A DNA stretch of 64,000 bases, taken from Bog-756 sp963837805. Its GTDB lineage: Bacteria; Actinomycetota; Acidimicrobiia; Acidimicrobiales; RAAP-2. This document shows positions 33,577 through 41,707 of this stretch, in pieces. A program made the translations under genes and the position numbers. Location: positions 248,001-312,000 of the forward strand of contig CAWIOU010000033.1 in NCBI GenBank assembly GCA_963837805.1. The letters run 5' to 3'. A model generated the notes under the pieces. It was given only the letters and a program-made list of their open reading frames with translations. It did no database searches and was not told the DNA's origin. Numbering within the stretch: position 1 is the stretch's first letter; every line of letters starts with the position of its first letter.

Positions 33577-34407
33577 TCAGAGTCGCTCGACGGGCGGTTC
33601 CACGTCGTCGTAGATCCGGACCGCGGCAAGCAATCCGTCGGCGCCTCGCTCGTACACGCCTAGTCCTGCCTGGGGTGGCAGATCATGGCCACCCCAGCGG
33701 ACGACGTTGTACTCCACGGCACTGCGCACGCCGTCGTCGGTGGCAGCGCACGGTTGCAGACTGATGCCACCGCCCATGCCGAAGCACGTGGTGAAGAAGG
33801 AACGGAGCTGGCCGCGGCCTCGGTGGCAGGAATGCACACCGATGGATTCGCGGAGGTACCCGTCCGAGGTGAAAGTGCCCACGACCGCTTCGACGTCACC
33901 GGCCGCGAGCCCGGCATGGAAGCGGCCGACCACACCTCCGAGGAGCTCGTGATCGGGTTTGAGGATGGGAGACCTGACGTGGCGGTGCCCGTCGACCGGC
34001 ATCTGGCTGCAGTACGTGCGAAAGATGATGGACATGTCGTCGGGTGACTCGGCGACGACCGCCACCGGCCAGGTCGAATCTCCCCCACTGACAGGCAGGT
34101 GGGCCACCAGTTCGACCACGGCCCTGTCGCCGACGACGGTGGAGGCCACGGTCTCGATACGGGCACGGCGATCGGCCAGCCAGCTTTGATTGCGACTGAC
34201 GAACTTCCGGAGCTCCTTGTGGCCACGGATCTCGCCGGCGCGGGGGTCGTAGATCACCACCTCACCGGGCCACACCGTCTCGAGCAGGTGGGCGTCCCCT
34301 CGGTTCAGTGCGTTGAAAAACTGCGAAACCGGATCAGCCTGGCCCGCCACCCGGGTCTGCCGACGTGCCAGTTCGACAGCACTGGTGAAGTCCGGAAACC
34401 AAGGCAA
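33577..34407 (-). CDS. Tandem NTF2/SnoaL-like domain protein
   Basis: A 276-residue protein with two SnoaL-like cone-shaped domains. The first spans about residues 25-130 (FFNALNRGDAHLLETVWPGEVVIYDPRAG, seen in parts as NALNRGDAHLLETVW and VIYDPRAGEIRGHKEL). The second spans 155-270 (GRFHAGLAAGDVEAVVGTF, LRESIGVHSCHRG, GLGVYERGADGLLAAVRIYDD). Single SnoaL-like domains are polyketide cyclases, isomerases or hydratases; in tandem form the active residues are not obvious. No signal peptide. It is convergent with the copper enzyme and divergent from the alpha/beta-hydrolase gene, with 203 bases in between. Confidence 0.82.
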   Translation of the reverse strand: MPWFPDFTSAVELARRQTRVAGQADPVSQFFNALNRGDAHLLETVWPGEVVIYDPRAGEIRGHKELRKFVSRNQSWLADRRARIETVASTVVGDRAVVELVAHLPVSGGDSTWPVAVVAESPDDMSIIFRTYCSQMPVDGHRHVRSPILKPDHELLGGVVGRFHAGLAAGDVEAVVGTFTSDGYLRESIGVHSCHRGRGQLRSFFTTCFGMGGGISLQPCAATDDGVRSAVEYNVVRWGGHDLPPQAGLGVYERGADGLLAAVRIYDDVEPPVERL

Positions 34408-34610
34408 TTCGGTCCCCCTTGTTCAATTCTCGGCCCAAAGCCTATCGGTGGCGACGAACCCTCTCGCCGGGTTGCTCCTCGGTCCGGGGCACCCATCGGG
34501 CGTTTGGTTCCTCAGACCGCGCCCCTTCCTGCATCCGGGTTGTTGACACGTTGCGCCATGCTAGGCAGACTTTGCCAACCGCGAACCCGGCTGCGGGCCA
34601 GGGGGTCTCC

Positions 34611-36185
34611 ATGGGACGGATCAGAGCAGGTGGATGGCGCCGGAGCCTTTGTCTCGGCACCGGGTTGGTCGTTCTCGGAGCGACCATGACGGCCTGCAGT
34701 TCCGCGGCCAGCTCCCACCCGCCGATCACCGGAACGGCACCCGCGGCCACCGTGCCGGCGAGCGTGCCCAGGGCGACAGTGAGCGGTCCGGTCACGGGCG
34801 GAACCGGAATCGACCTGCCGGGCACCACCAGTTTCGACCTTGGGAGCGTCGGGTACGAACAGCAGGAGTTCTTCCTGTCCGGCACGGCCACCTCCTATGC
34901 GAGCGCCTCCCCATTGACGTCCAACGGTCGGTGGACCGTCACCCCGGCGAGCACCGCGGCGTACAAGACCCGCATCGTCGTCTACCGGCCGATCAATCCC
35001 AAGCGATTCGATGGCACGGTGGTGGTGGAGTGGCTCAACGTCAGTGGCGGTGTCGACGCGGCGGCGGCCTGGCTGACCGATCACGTGCAGATGATCAGGA
35101 GCGGCATGATCTACGTCGGTGTGAGCGCGCAGGCGGCAGGCATCGTCGGTTCGGCCGGCTCGCTCGGGGCCAGCGGCGGTCAAGCGGGTGGGATCAAAGG
35201 GGCAGATCCCGCTCGCTACAGCTCGCTCGAGCACCCCGGCGACAGCTATTCCTACAGCATCTTCGAGCAGGCCGGTGCGGCGGTGCGGCGTGACGCATCA
35301 ACCGTGCTCGGCGGGCTCCGACCAAAGCGGGTACTCGCCCTCGGAGAGTCGCAATCGGCCTTCCGCCTCGTCACCTACATCGACGCGCTGCAGCGGCAAT
35401 CCCGAGGCGTCTACGACGGCTACTTCGTCTACAGCCGAGGAGGATCGGGTGCGTCTCTGTCCCAGGCACCTCAAGCGGCCATCAACGCTCCTACCCCGAC
35501 CATCATCCGCACCGACCTCAACGTGCCGGTCATGATGTTCGAGACCGAGGCAGACCTTCTCGTCCTGGGCTATCTCCCTGCTCGGCAGAGTCCGACCAAG
35601 TACATCCGAGAATGGGAGGTGGCCGGCACCGCCCACTACGACACCTATGGGCTCGTGGAGTCGATGACCGACACGGGGAACGGCACCGCCGACGTCAAGA
35701 CCTTCAACACCATGATCCATCCCGTCTCGTCGTTCGACAACGGCGCCATCAGTTGTCCCGTCCCCCTCAACGCCGGGGCACATACCTACGAGCTCCGGGC
35801 CGCAGTGGTCGCCCTCAACAACTGGACCACCACGGGAAGACCTCCGCCCCAGTCGCCCCGCCTCGATGTCGCCAGCCCCCACGCGTTCGTTACGGACAGC
35901 AACGGTGAGGCCGTCGGCGGTGTACGAACCCCTCAGGTGGCGGCGCCGGTCGCCGTGGTGAACGGAACCGGCGACACCTCCACTGCCGGCGGTGGGTTCT
36001 GCGGGATCTTCGGGACGACGATCCCGTTCACCGCGGCCAAGCTCGCTCACCTCTACCCGACGCACCGGACCTTCGTGAAGAAGTGGGATGATGCCGTGGC
36101 CGCCGACGTTGCCAAGGGATATCTGCTGTCCGCCGACGCGAGAGTGCTCGACAAGGTGGCGGCACAGTCGACGGTGGGCGGCTGA
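34611..36185 (+). CDS. Secreted alpha/beta-hydrolase-domain lipoprotein
   Basis: A 524-residue extracellular lipoprotein. I chose the ATG at 34611 (RBS-like GGGGG upstream); the lipobox is ATMTAC, after a twin-Arg-like basic start. The mature part belongs to the large alpha/beta hydrolase-domain family of actinobacteria. FDGTVVVEWLNVSGGVDAA is an early signature, and the nucleophile elbow is ALGESQSAFRLV with Ser in GESQS. DLNVPVMMFETEADL is the acid strand, and WEVAGTAHYDTY supplies a His. The catalytic triad is therefore likely S, E or D, and H. Natural substrate unknown, probably an ester. Confidence 0.85.
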   Translation: MGRIRAGGWRRSLCLGTGLVVLGATMTACSSAASSHPPITGTAPAATVPASVPRATVSGPVTGGTGIDLPGTTSFDLGSVGYEQQEFFLSGTATSYASASPLTSNGRWTVTPASTAAYKTRIVVYRPINPKRFDGTVVVEWLNVSGGVDAAAAWLTDHVQMIRSGMIYVGVSAQAAGIVGSAGSLGASGGQAGGIKGADPARYSSLEHPGDSYSYSIFEQAGAAVRRDASTVLGGLRPKRVLALGESQSAFRLVTYIDALQRQSRGVYDGYFVYSRGGSGASLSQAPQAAINAPTPTIIRTDLNVPVMMFETEADLLVLGYLPARQSPTKYIREWEVAGTAHYDTYGLVESMTDTGNGTADVKTFNTMIHPVSSFDNGAISCPVPLNAGAHTYELRAAVVALNNWTTTGRPPPQSPRLDVASPHAFVTDSNGEAVGGVRTPQVAAPVAVVNGTGDTSTAGGGFCGIFGTTIPFTAAKLAHLYPTHRTFVKKWDDAVAADVAKGYLLSADARVLDKVAAQSTVGG

Positions 36186-36221
36186 CCGGAGGGCCGGTCC
36201 GGTCCGTACTCGCCGACGCGA

Positions 36222-36252
36222 GCAAGCCCCCCGCATTGCACGAGGGGCTTGC
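36222..36252. terminator. Bidirectional transcription terminator hairpin
   Basis: Between two convergent stops, the 9-base arms GCAAGCCCC and GGGGCTTGC pair perfectly around a 13-base loop. No T-run follows on either side, as is common in GC-rich actinobacteria. The position suits termination of both genes. Confidence 0.65.
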
Positions 36253-36295
36253 CCTGCTGACCTACATCCGGACAGCTACGAGGTCTGAGGCGCCG

Positions 36296-38560
36296 TTACG
36301 CTGCCGGGACGACCGCGTTGGACGGGTTGGATGGCGCCCCGGCACCGGCGCTGTTGGAAGCCGTGACCGTGAAGGTGTAGTGGTCGCCGTTGGTGAGCCC
36401 GGCGACGGCCAGCGGGCTGGACCCGCCGGTGACCCTCTGTCCCCCGCGGCTGCTGTTGGTGGTGTCGGTGGCGACCACCGCGTAGTGGGTGATGGCCGTC
36501 CCCCCGTTGGGCGCCGGTGCGGTGAAGGCCACGGTGGCCCGGGCGTTGCCGCCGGTGGCCTTGACGCCGGTCGGACGACCCGGGACGATGTTCGGCACCA
36601 CGGCATTGGACGGTGTCGACGGCAGGCCGGCGCCGGCGCGGTTGGAGGCCGTGACCGTGAAGGTGTAGTGGTCGCCGTTGGTGAGCCCGGCGACGGCCAG
36701 CGGGCTGGACCCGCCGGTGACCCTCTGTCCCCCGCGGCTGCTGTTGGTGGTGTCGGTGGCGACCACCGCGTAGTGGGTGATGGCCGTCCCCCCGTTGGGC
36801 GCCGGTGCGGTGAAGGCCACGGTGGCCCGGGCGTTGCCGCCGGTGGCCTTGACGCCGGTCGGACGACCCGGGACGATGTTCGGCACCACGGCATTGGAGG
36901 TGCCTGATGCCGCCCCGGTGCCGTTGGCGTTGGTGGCCGTCACCGTGAAGGTGTACGTGTCGCCGTTGGTCAGCCCGGGCACGGAAATGGGGCTGGCGGT
37001 GCCGTTGGCGGTCTGATTGCCGTTGCTCGAGTTCGTCGTGTCGGTGGCGGTCACGGTGTAGTGGATGATGGTCGACCCGCCGTTGGACGCCGGTGCGGTG
37101 AAGGCCACCGAGGCCTGGCCGTTGCCGCCCGTGGCGGTACCGATGGTCGGCGCCCCGGGCACCGTCGACGGCACCACGGCGGCCGAGGCGGTCGAGGGTA
37201 GCCCGGTTCCCTGGAAGTTGGTCGAGGTGACGGTGAAGGTGTAGCTGGTCCCGTTGGTCAGGCCGATCACCGTGCAGTTGTAGGTGGCCGGCGTACCGCT
37301 TCCCGGGGTCACCGTACAGGTCTGGCCGCCCGACGAGGTTACGGTGTACGAGGTGATGGTGTAGCCACCGTTCCCGTAGAAGGGCACGGCGTCGAAGGTC
37401 ACCGTGGCCTGGGCGTTGCCGGGTACGGCGGTGACGCCGGTGGGTGCGTCAGGGGCGGAATAGAAGGTCCAGGTGTCACCGAGGACCGAGGAGGTGGACG
37501 TGGTGGCCTGTCCGCCGAACAGGACCAGCTGGCCGTCGGTGGAGTTGTCGGCCATGGCGGCGTCCATCCGGGCTGGGGGGTTGGTGGTCGGGGACTGTTC
37601 CACCCAGTTGTTCGTCCCGGTGTACTCCCAGGTGTCGGCGAGGACGGTGGTGCCGTTGTAGCCGCCGAAGATGGTGGGCTCGGCCAGGGTGCCGTTGTAG
37701 GCCATGGCCGCATAGGCCCGGGCCGAAGGGCTGGTGGTCGGAGTCTGGTGGGTCCACCCGGCCGTGGTGTAGGTCCAGGTGTCACCGAGGTAGCTGGTGC
37801 CGTTGTAGCCGCCGAACAGCACCAGCGCCCCGGTCCCGTCGGCGTATCCGGTGTCTTCGGCCATGGCCGCGTAGGCCCGGGCCGGAGGGTTGGTACCGCT
37901 CTGCTCGGTCCAGGTGGTGCCGTCCCAGGTCCAGGTGTCATTGAGATAGCTGGTGCCGTTGTATCCGCCGAACAGCACCACCTGGCCGTCGAAGTACTCG
38001 ATGGTGGCGCCGGCCCGGGCCGGGGGGCTGGTGGCCGGGGTCTGCTCGGTCCAGTTGGTACCGTCCCACGTCCAGGTGTCGGCCAGGTAGTTGGTCCCGT
38101 CGAACCCTCCGAAGAGGATCGCACCGTTGGTGGTCCCGCTCTGGGTGCGGGCCAGGGCGGCGTTGATCCGGGCAGTGGGACTAGTCGTGGGGCTCTGCTG
38201 ATCCCAGGCGGTCCCGTCCCAGACCCAGGTCCCGCTCTGGACGGTGCCGGTGTTGTCCTCCCCGCCGAAGAGCAGCGATCCGCTGTTGGCCGCGTCGTTG
38301 GTCATGGCGGCGTTGGCCAGACCGGCCGGACCGCCCGAGGACGGGGTGACGTTGTTCCACGTCGACGGCGGTGCCGTCGGCGCGGCGTCGGCGGTGGCGG
38401 GAAGAACGGCGACCGCGCCCACGGCGATGAGCACCGCCGGCACCAGGCGCCACCACGACGTCAAGCGGCCCGATCCCCTCCTATCGATCGCTTTCCCCGT
38501 CGAACGGCTGTCCGACGGGCGACGCGAACTCCCCAACACACGCGAGAAACCTGCAGCCAT
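36296..38560 (-). CDS. Secreted kelch propeller - fibronectin type III protein
   Basis: A 754-residue exported protein. After a signal peptide with a basic N-terminus (hydrophobic residues about 40-58, AxA-like cleavage near TADAA), six kelch repeats follow. Each repeat has a central FGG (LLFGGEDN, ILFGGFDG, VLFGGYNG and others), consistent with a six-bladed propeller. Four fibronectin type III domains occupy the C-terminal half, each ending in a GLTNGxxYTFTVTAxN edge. The last two are nearly identical, and the DNA repeats exactly over 250 bases. GAGGGG sits five bases before the ATG at 38560. Probable role: cell-surface adhesion or glycan binding; no enzymatic motif is visible. Confidence 0.9.
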   Translation of the reverse strand: MAAGFSRVLGSSRRPSDSRSTGKAIDRRGSGRLTSWWRLVPAVLIAVGAVAVLPATADAAPTAPPSTWNNVTPSSGGPAGLANAAMTNDAANSGSLLFGGEDNTGTVQSGTWVWDGTAWDQQSPTTSPTARINAALARTQSGTTNGAILFGGFDGTNYLADTWTWDGTNWTEQTPATSPPARAGATIEYFDGQVVLFGGYNGTSYLNDTWTWDGTTWTEQSGTNPPARAYAAMAEDTGYADGTGALVLFGGYNGTSYLGDTWTYTTAGWTHQTPTTSPSARAYAAMAYNGTLAEPTIFGGYNGTTVLADTWEYTGTNNWVEQSPTTNPPARMDAAMADNSTDGQLVLFGGQATTSTSSVLGDTWTFYSAPDAPTGVTAVPGNAQATVTFDAVPFYGNGGYTITSYTVTSSGGQTCTVTPGSGTPATYNCTVIGLTNGTSYTFTVTSTNFQGTGLPSTASAAVVPSTVPGAPTIGTATGGNGQASVAFTAPASNGGSTIIHYTVTATDTTNSSNGNQTANGTASPISVPGLTNGDTYTFTVTATNANGTGAASGTSNAVVPNIVPGRPTGVKATGGNARATVAFTAPAPNGGTAITHYAVVATDTTNSSRGGQRVTGGSSPLAVAGLTNGDHYTFTVTASNRAGAGLPSTPSNAVVPNIVPGRPTGVKATGGNARATVAFTAPAPNGGTAITHYAVVATDTTNSSRGGQRVTGGSSPLAVAGLTNGDHYTFTVTASNSAGAGAPSNPSNAVVPAA
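36361..36898 (-). repeat. Tandem duplication of an FN3 domain (288-base period)
   Basis: Positions 36361-36610 and 36649-36898 are the same over about 250 bases, 288 bases (96 codons) apart, and encode the third and fourth FN3 domains. The lack of silent differences points to a recent duplication or gene conversion. Such a tract is prone to slipped-strand copy change. Confidence 0.9.
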
Positions 38561-38891
38561 GATCGCCCCTCAATGCTCACGCCGACGAAGATCTCCGCCG
38601 ACTCCTGCCTAGACATGCACTTCGATCGGCAACTTTTCCACTGTCAAATGCGCACTGTCAACACCGTCAGCCGGCCAAACGGAGTCAATTGGCACCCGGG
38701 GCGTCGTCCTCCGGGCACGTGCGCAATTCCCGACGCACCGAACAGGGACCCCACGGCCGTGTTGCTGGCGCGGCCGGCACGGACCCGGTGCCGGGCGAAT
38801 CGCCGAATACCTCCTGCTGGCGGCCTCGTTGCCTGCGCAAACAGCAAGAAACGGGTCACCGCCCAGAGGCATGGTCGGAGCGCACCCCCGG

Positions 38892-38929
38892 TTCGGAGGC
38901 TGAGAATTTATCCTCTCCGGGCCTCCGAA
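38892..38929. other. Stem-loop with AT-rich loop
   Basis: Nine-base arms TTCGGAGGC and GCCTCCGAA enclose 20 bases; AAAATTT follows. It may be a terminator of an unseen transcript, or a regulatory element of the kelch-FN3 gene 330 bases away. Confidence 0.45.
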
Positions 38930-39105
38930 AATTTCTCCCGTTGTCGCCATGGGCCGTATTCATGGGACCACGCTCGGTGTTGGTCGGCGACGAGTCGGCC
39001 CAGGGACGGCACGGCGATGGCGATCGGCCCGGACGACAGATTCCCCGGCGGTTGCGGCGGTCTCTCGACAAAATCGATGAATCCGGATCAACCCGTGAAC
39101 GCCCG

Positions 39106-39135
39106 CCCTGCCCAGACGTATACGTCTGTGCAGGG
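39106..39135. promoter_or_regulatory. Near-perfect 30-base palindrome, operator-like
   Basis: Arms CCCTGC-x-CAGACGTA and TACGTCTG-x-GCAGGG match base for base except one pair (39112/39129). The core CAGACGTATACGTCTG is perfect. It lies 235 bases before the first gene of the carrier-protein cluster. Length and symmetry fit a dimer-of-dimers operator, but no local regulator gene is adjacent. Confidence 0.5.
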
Positions 39136-39370
39136 GCACACGGCGAGATGAGGAGCGCTCCAATGCCAGTGGGAACGGCGGTTGGCCAACGCGGGACTGC
39201 TCGCGCCCCGGGCTGTGGCTCCGGTCACGGCCCGGCCACGGGAACGGATGTCGTCCTTCCAGGTCTGAGGCACCTCTCCGGGCCGCCGGCGTTGGAGGTA
39301 ACGTTGCTGGCGAGTCAAGACGTAGCCACTGTTCACTCCGCTCGAATGAGGGACCGCAAGGGGGACGTCA

Positions 39371-40441
39371 GTGCAGATCTCGGTGGCCCGTCCAGGTGAG
39401 CTTGGCCCGCCGGAAATTGCCGCCTGGCAATCCATGCAGCGCAAGACCGAATCTCTGGCCAATCCGTTCCTGTGCCCGGAATTTGCGGTGGCGGTCGACC
39501 GGGTGCGCGCCGATGCCCGGGTCGCGGTGCTCACCGACGGGCCCGACATCGTCGGGTTCTTCCCCTTCCAACGGCGACGGCTGGGTGTCGGTGTACCCAT
39601 CGGCTCCGGTCTGAACGACTGCCAGGGTGTCATCCACGCGCCCGATGTCAGCTGGCACCTGGGCGAGCTGCTCCGGGCCTGCGGGCTGTCGGTGTGGCAG
39701 TTCGACTGTCTGGTCGAGGATCAGTGGCCCTTTGAGGCCTCGACGGTGACCGTGGCCACCTCTCCGGTGATCGACATCACCGACGGCTTTGAGACCTATC
39801 AGGAGAATCTCCGGGCCAAGTCCCCGCAGTTCTGCAAGGACCTGGCCCGCCGGACACGCAAACTCGAACGTGAAGCCGGGGAGCTGGGGTTCGTTGTGGA
39901 CTCAGACGACGCCGCGGAACTGCGCTCCCTGATGCGCTGGAAATCGGAACAGTACCGCCGCACGGGGTGGATCGACTTCTTCGACCGACCGTGGCTCGTC
40001 GAGCTGGTCGATGACCTGTTCAACACCCATACCGACAATTTTGGCGGTTTGCTTTCGGTCCTCTACGCGGGCAGGACCCCGGTCGCCGCGCACTTCGGTC
40101 TCCGATCCGCCCACGTGCTCGCTCACTGTTACCCGGCGTACGACCCGCAGTTCGGGAGGCAGTCTCCCGGGCTGATCCACCATCTGCGGCTCATCGAGGA
40201 GACTGCGGCCCTCGGGGTCGATCTGATCGACATGGGGAAGGGCCCCGAGCGTTATAAGCAGACACTGAAGAGCCGCGACTTGTTCGTCGCCGAAGGAATC
40301 GTGGCCCGAGGGCGGGTGCACGCCGCGGCGCACCGAGGGCGCACGGGCGTCACCAAGTGGGCGGGTCCCCGGATCAGGCAGCATCCGCGCTTGTTCTCTG
40401 CGGTCGATCAGCTCCTCCGTCACTACGACCGAACGACGTGA
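39371..40441 (+). CDS. FemAB/CelD-type GNAT acyltransferase
   Basis: A 356-residue protein with the double-GNAT fold of the Acetyltransf_6 (BioF2/CelD-like) group. Recognisable parts are the N-terminal GFFPFQRRRLGVGVPIG strand pair and the LARRTRKLEREAGELGFVV helix. The second-domain segments are LLSVLYAGRTPVAAHFGLRSAHVLAHCYPAYDPQFGRQSPG and GVDLIDMGKGPERYKQTL (each shown here only to identify the region). The start GTG at 39371 follows GGGGGA by six bases. Relatives transfer acyl or aminoacyl groups in polysaccharide, peptidoglycan or natural-product assembly. As first gene of the carrier-protein cluster it may receive an acyl group from that carrier (inference). Confidence 0.85.
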   Translation: MQISVARPGELGPPEIAAWQSMQRKTESLANPFLCPEFAVAVDRVRADARVAVLTDGPDIVGFFPFQRRRLGVGVPIGSGLNDCQGVIHAPDVSWHLGELLRACGLSVWQFDCLVEDQWPFEASTVTVATSPVIDITDGFETYQENLRAKSPQFCKDLARRTRKLEREAGELGFVVDSDDAAELRSLMRWKSEQYRRTGWIDFFDRPWLVELVDDLFNTHTDNFGGLLSVLYAGRTPVAAHFGLRSAHVLAHCYPAYDPQFGRQSPGLIHHLRLIEETAALGVDLIDMGKGPERYKQTLKSRDLFVAEGIVARGRVHAAAHRGRTGVTKWAGPRIRQHPRLFSAVDQLLRHYDRTT

Positions 40442-40558
40442 AGGCAGTGGAACCAGGTGGGGAAGGTGCCGGAGGTCCAGTTGAGCCGGCCCGAATACGC
40501 AACCGGGTGCCCGGTGCAGTCGGTGCGACGCATCGGGCAGGGAAGGGGGCAGCCGGCC

Positions 40559-41707
40559 ATGGACCTTGAATGGAGTGCTGAGCAACTCGAATTGCGTGCC
40601 GAGGCCGTGACGTTCGCCCGGGCGAAGCTGAACCACGATGTCACCGGTGACGACCGGGCCGGGCGCTTCCCGACCGAGAAGTGGAACGACCTCGCCGGTT
40701 GGGGATTCTTCGGTCTGGCCGCGCCCGAGGACTTGGGGGGAGCCGGCCTCGATCGAATGACCGCCCTGCTCGTCACGGAAGGCCTCGGGGAAGGCTGCAT
40801 AGACGGCGGGCTGGTCTTCTCTGCCGTCGTTCAGGCATGGGTCATCGTCCCGGTGTTGCTGCGATTCGGGAGCGAGCAGCAGAAGCGCCGGTACCTGCCG
40901 GGCCTGATGTCCGGCTCGACCGTCGGCGCCCTGGCCATCACGGAGGCCGACAGCGGATCCGATGCCTTCGCCATGCGTACTCGTGCGGAGCGCTCCGCGG
41001 ACGGCGGCTGGCTCCTTCGCGGTTCGAAGACCTTTACCACCAATGGGCCCATCGCCGATCTGATCGTTTGTTTCGCCAGGACCGGTGCGGGTGGATCCCT
41101 GGGCGGAACGACCGCCTTCCTTCTGCAGACCGATCAAGCAGGGGTCGACGTCGGCCCGCCGATGGAGACGCAAGGGCTCCGTACCGCGCCGATCGGCGAA
41201 ATCGCCCTCACTGACGTGCGGGTGGCCGAGGATGCCGTGCTCGGTCGGGAAGGGTTCGGGCTGGGGGTCTTCAATGAAGCGATGGAGTGGGAGCGATCCT
41301 TCGCCATGGCCCCCTATGTGGGCATGCTGGCCCGGCAACTCGAGAATGCCTGCCGTTATGCCCGGGAGAGACAAGCCTTTGGAAGCCGTATCTCCAGCTA
41401 TCAAGCCGTTGCCGATCCCCTCGTCGAAATGAGGTTGCGACTGGAGACAGCACAGCTTCTCCTCTATAAGGCGGCGTGGGCCAAGGCCAACGGTAAGCCC
41501 GCCCTGGCGCAGACGGCGATGGCGAAGCTCTGGATCAGCGAGTGTGCGGTCGCCAGCAGCCTTGACGCCATTCAGGTGCATGGCGGATACGGCTACGTTT
41601 CCGAGACGGGCGTCGAGCGGGATCTGCGGAACGCGGTGGGCGCCCGCATCCACTCGGGGACATCGCAGATGCAACGGGTCATTGTGGCCAGGAGCATGAC
41701 CCTGTGA
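40559..41707 (+). CDS. Acyl-CoA dehydrogenase family, possible aminoacyl-carrier (prolyl-PCP) dehydrogenase
   Basis: Flavin dehydrogenase of 382 residues. FAD/substrate motifs are ALAITEADSGSDAFAM, GSKTFTTNGPIADLIV, RQAFGSRISSYQAV and IQVHGGYGYVSE. The usual C-terminal catalytic Glu (in EGTSQI) is replaced: here the sequence is HSGTSQMQR. Instead E245 in AMEWERSFAMA occupies the isovaleryl-CoA-dehydrogenase position, an arrangement I recall for prolyl-carrier dehydrogenases such as PltE and RedW. Its stop overlaps the start of the adenylation gene by four bases (GTGA), and a carrier protein follows. The likely substrate is therefore an acyl or aminoacyl group on that carrier, not a free CoA ester. 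Confidence 0.9.
   Translation: MDLEWSAEQLELRAEAVTFARAKLNHDVTGDDRAGRFPTEKWNDLAGWGFFGLAAPEDLGGAGLDRMTALLVTEGLGEGCIDGGLVFSAVVQAWVIVPVLLRFGSEQQKRRYLPGLMSGSTVGALAITEADSGSDAFAMRTRAERSADGGWLLRGSKTFTTNGPIADLIVCFARTGAGGSLGGTTAFLLQTDQAGVDVGPPMETQGLRTAPIGEIALTDVRVAEDAVLGREGFGLGVFNEAMEWERSFAMAPYVGMLARQLENACRYARERQAFGSRISSYQAVADPLVEMRLRLETAQLLLYKAAWAKANGKPALAQTAMAKLWISECAVASSLDAIQVHGGYGYVSETGVERDLRNAVGARIHSGTSQMQRVIVARSMTL

Larger units (their letters stand above)
38561..39370. promoter_or_regulatory. 810-base divergent non-coding region with two palindromes
   Basis: No frame here has both a ribosome binding site and a plausible protein, so I read this as regulatory or RNA-coding DNA. Two structures stand out. 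One is at 38892-38929: arms TTCGGAGGC and GCCTCCGAA around 20 AT-rich bases, followed by AAAATTT. The other is at 39106-39135: a 30-base near-perfect palindrome with a single mismatch, centred on CAGACGTATACGTCTG. The region separates the kelch-FN3 gene from the carrier-protein cluster, so it must carry both promoters. Confidence 0.6.

Noticed and set aside
38741..38880. Possible c-di-GMP or c-di-AMP riboswitch upstream of the kelch-FN3 gene
   Set aside because: Scanned both strands for the conserved cores; only scattered partial matches, and the required helices do not form by eye.
38689..39399. 236-residue rightward open frame in the large intergenic region
   Set aside because: Composition is Arg/Gly/Ser-rich without predicted structure, no ribosome binding site, and it runs out of frame into the start of the acyltransferase gene.
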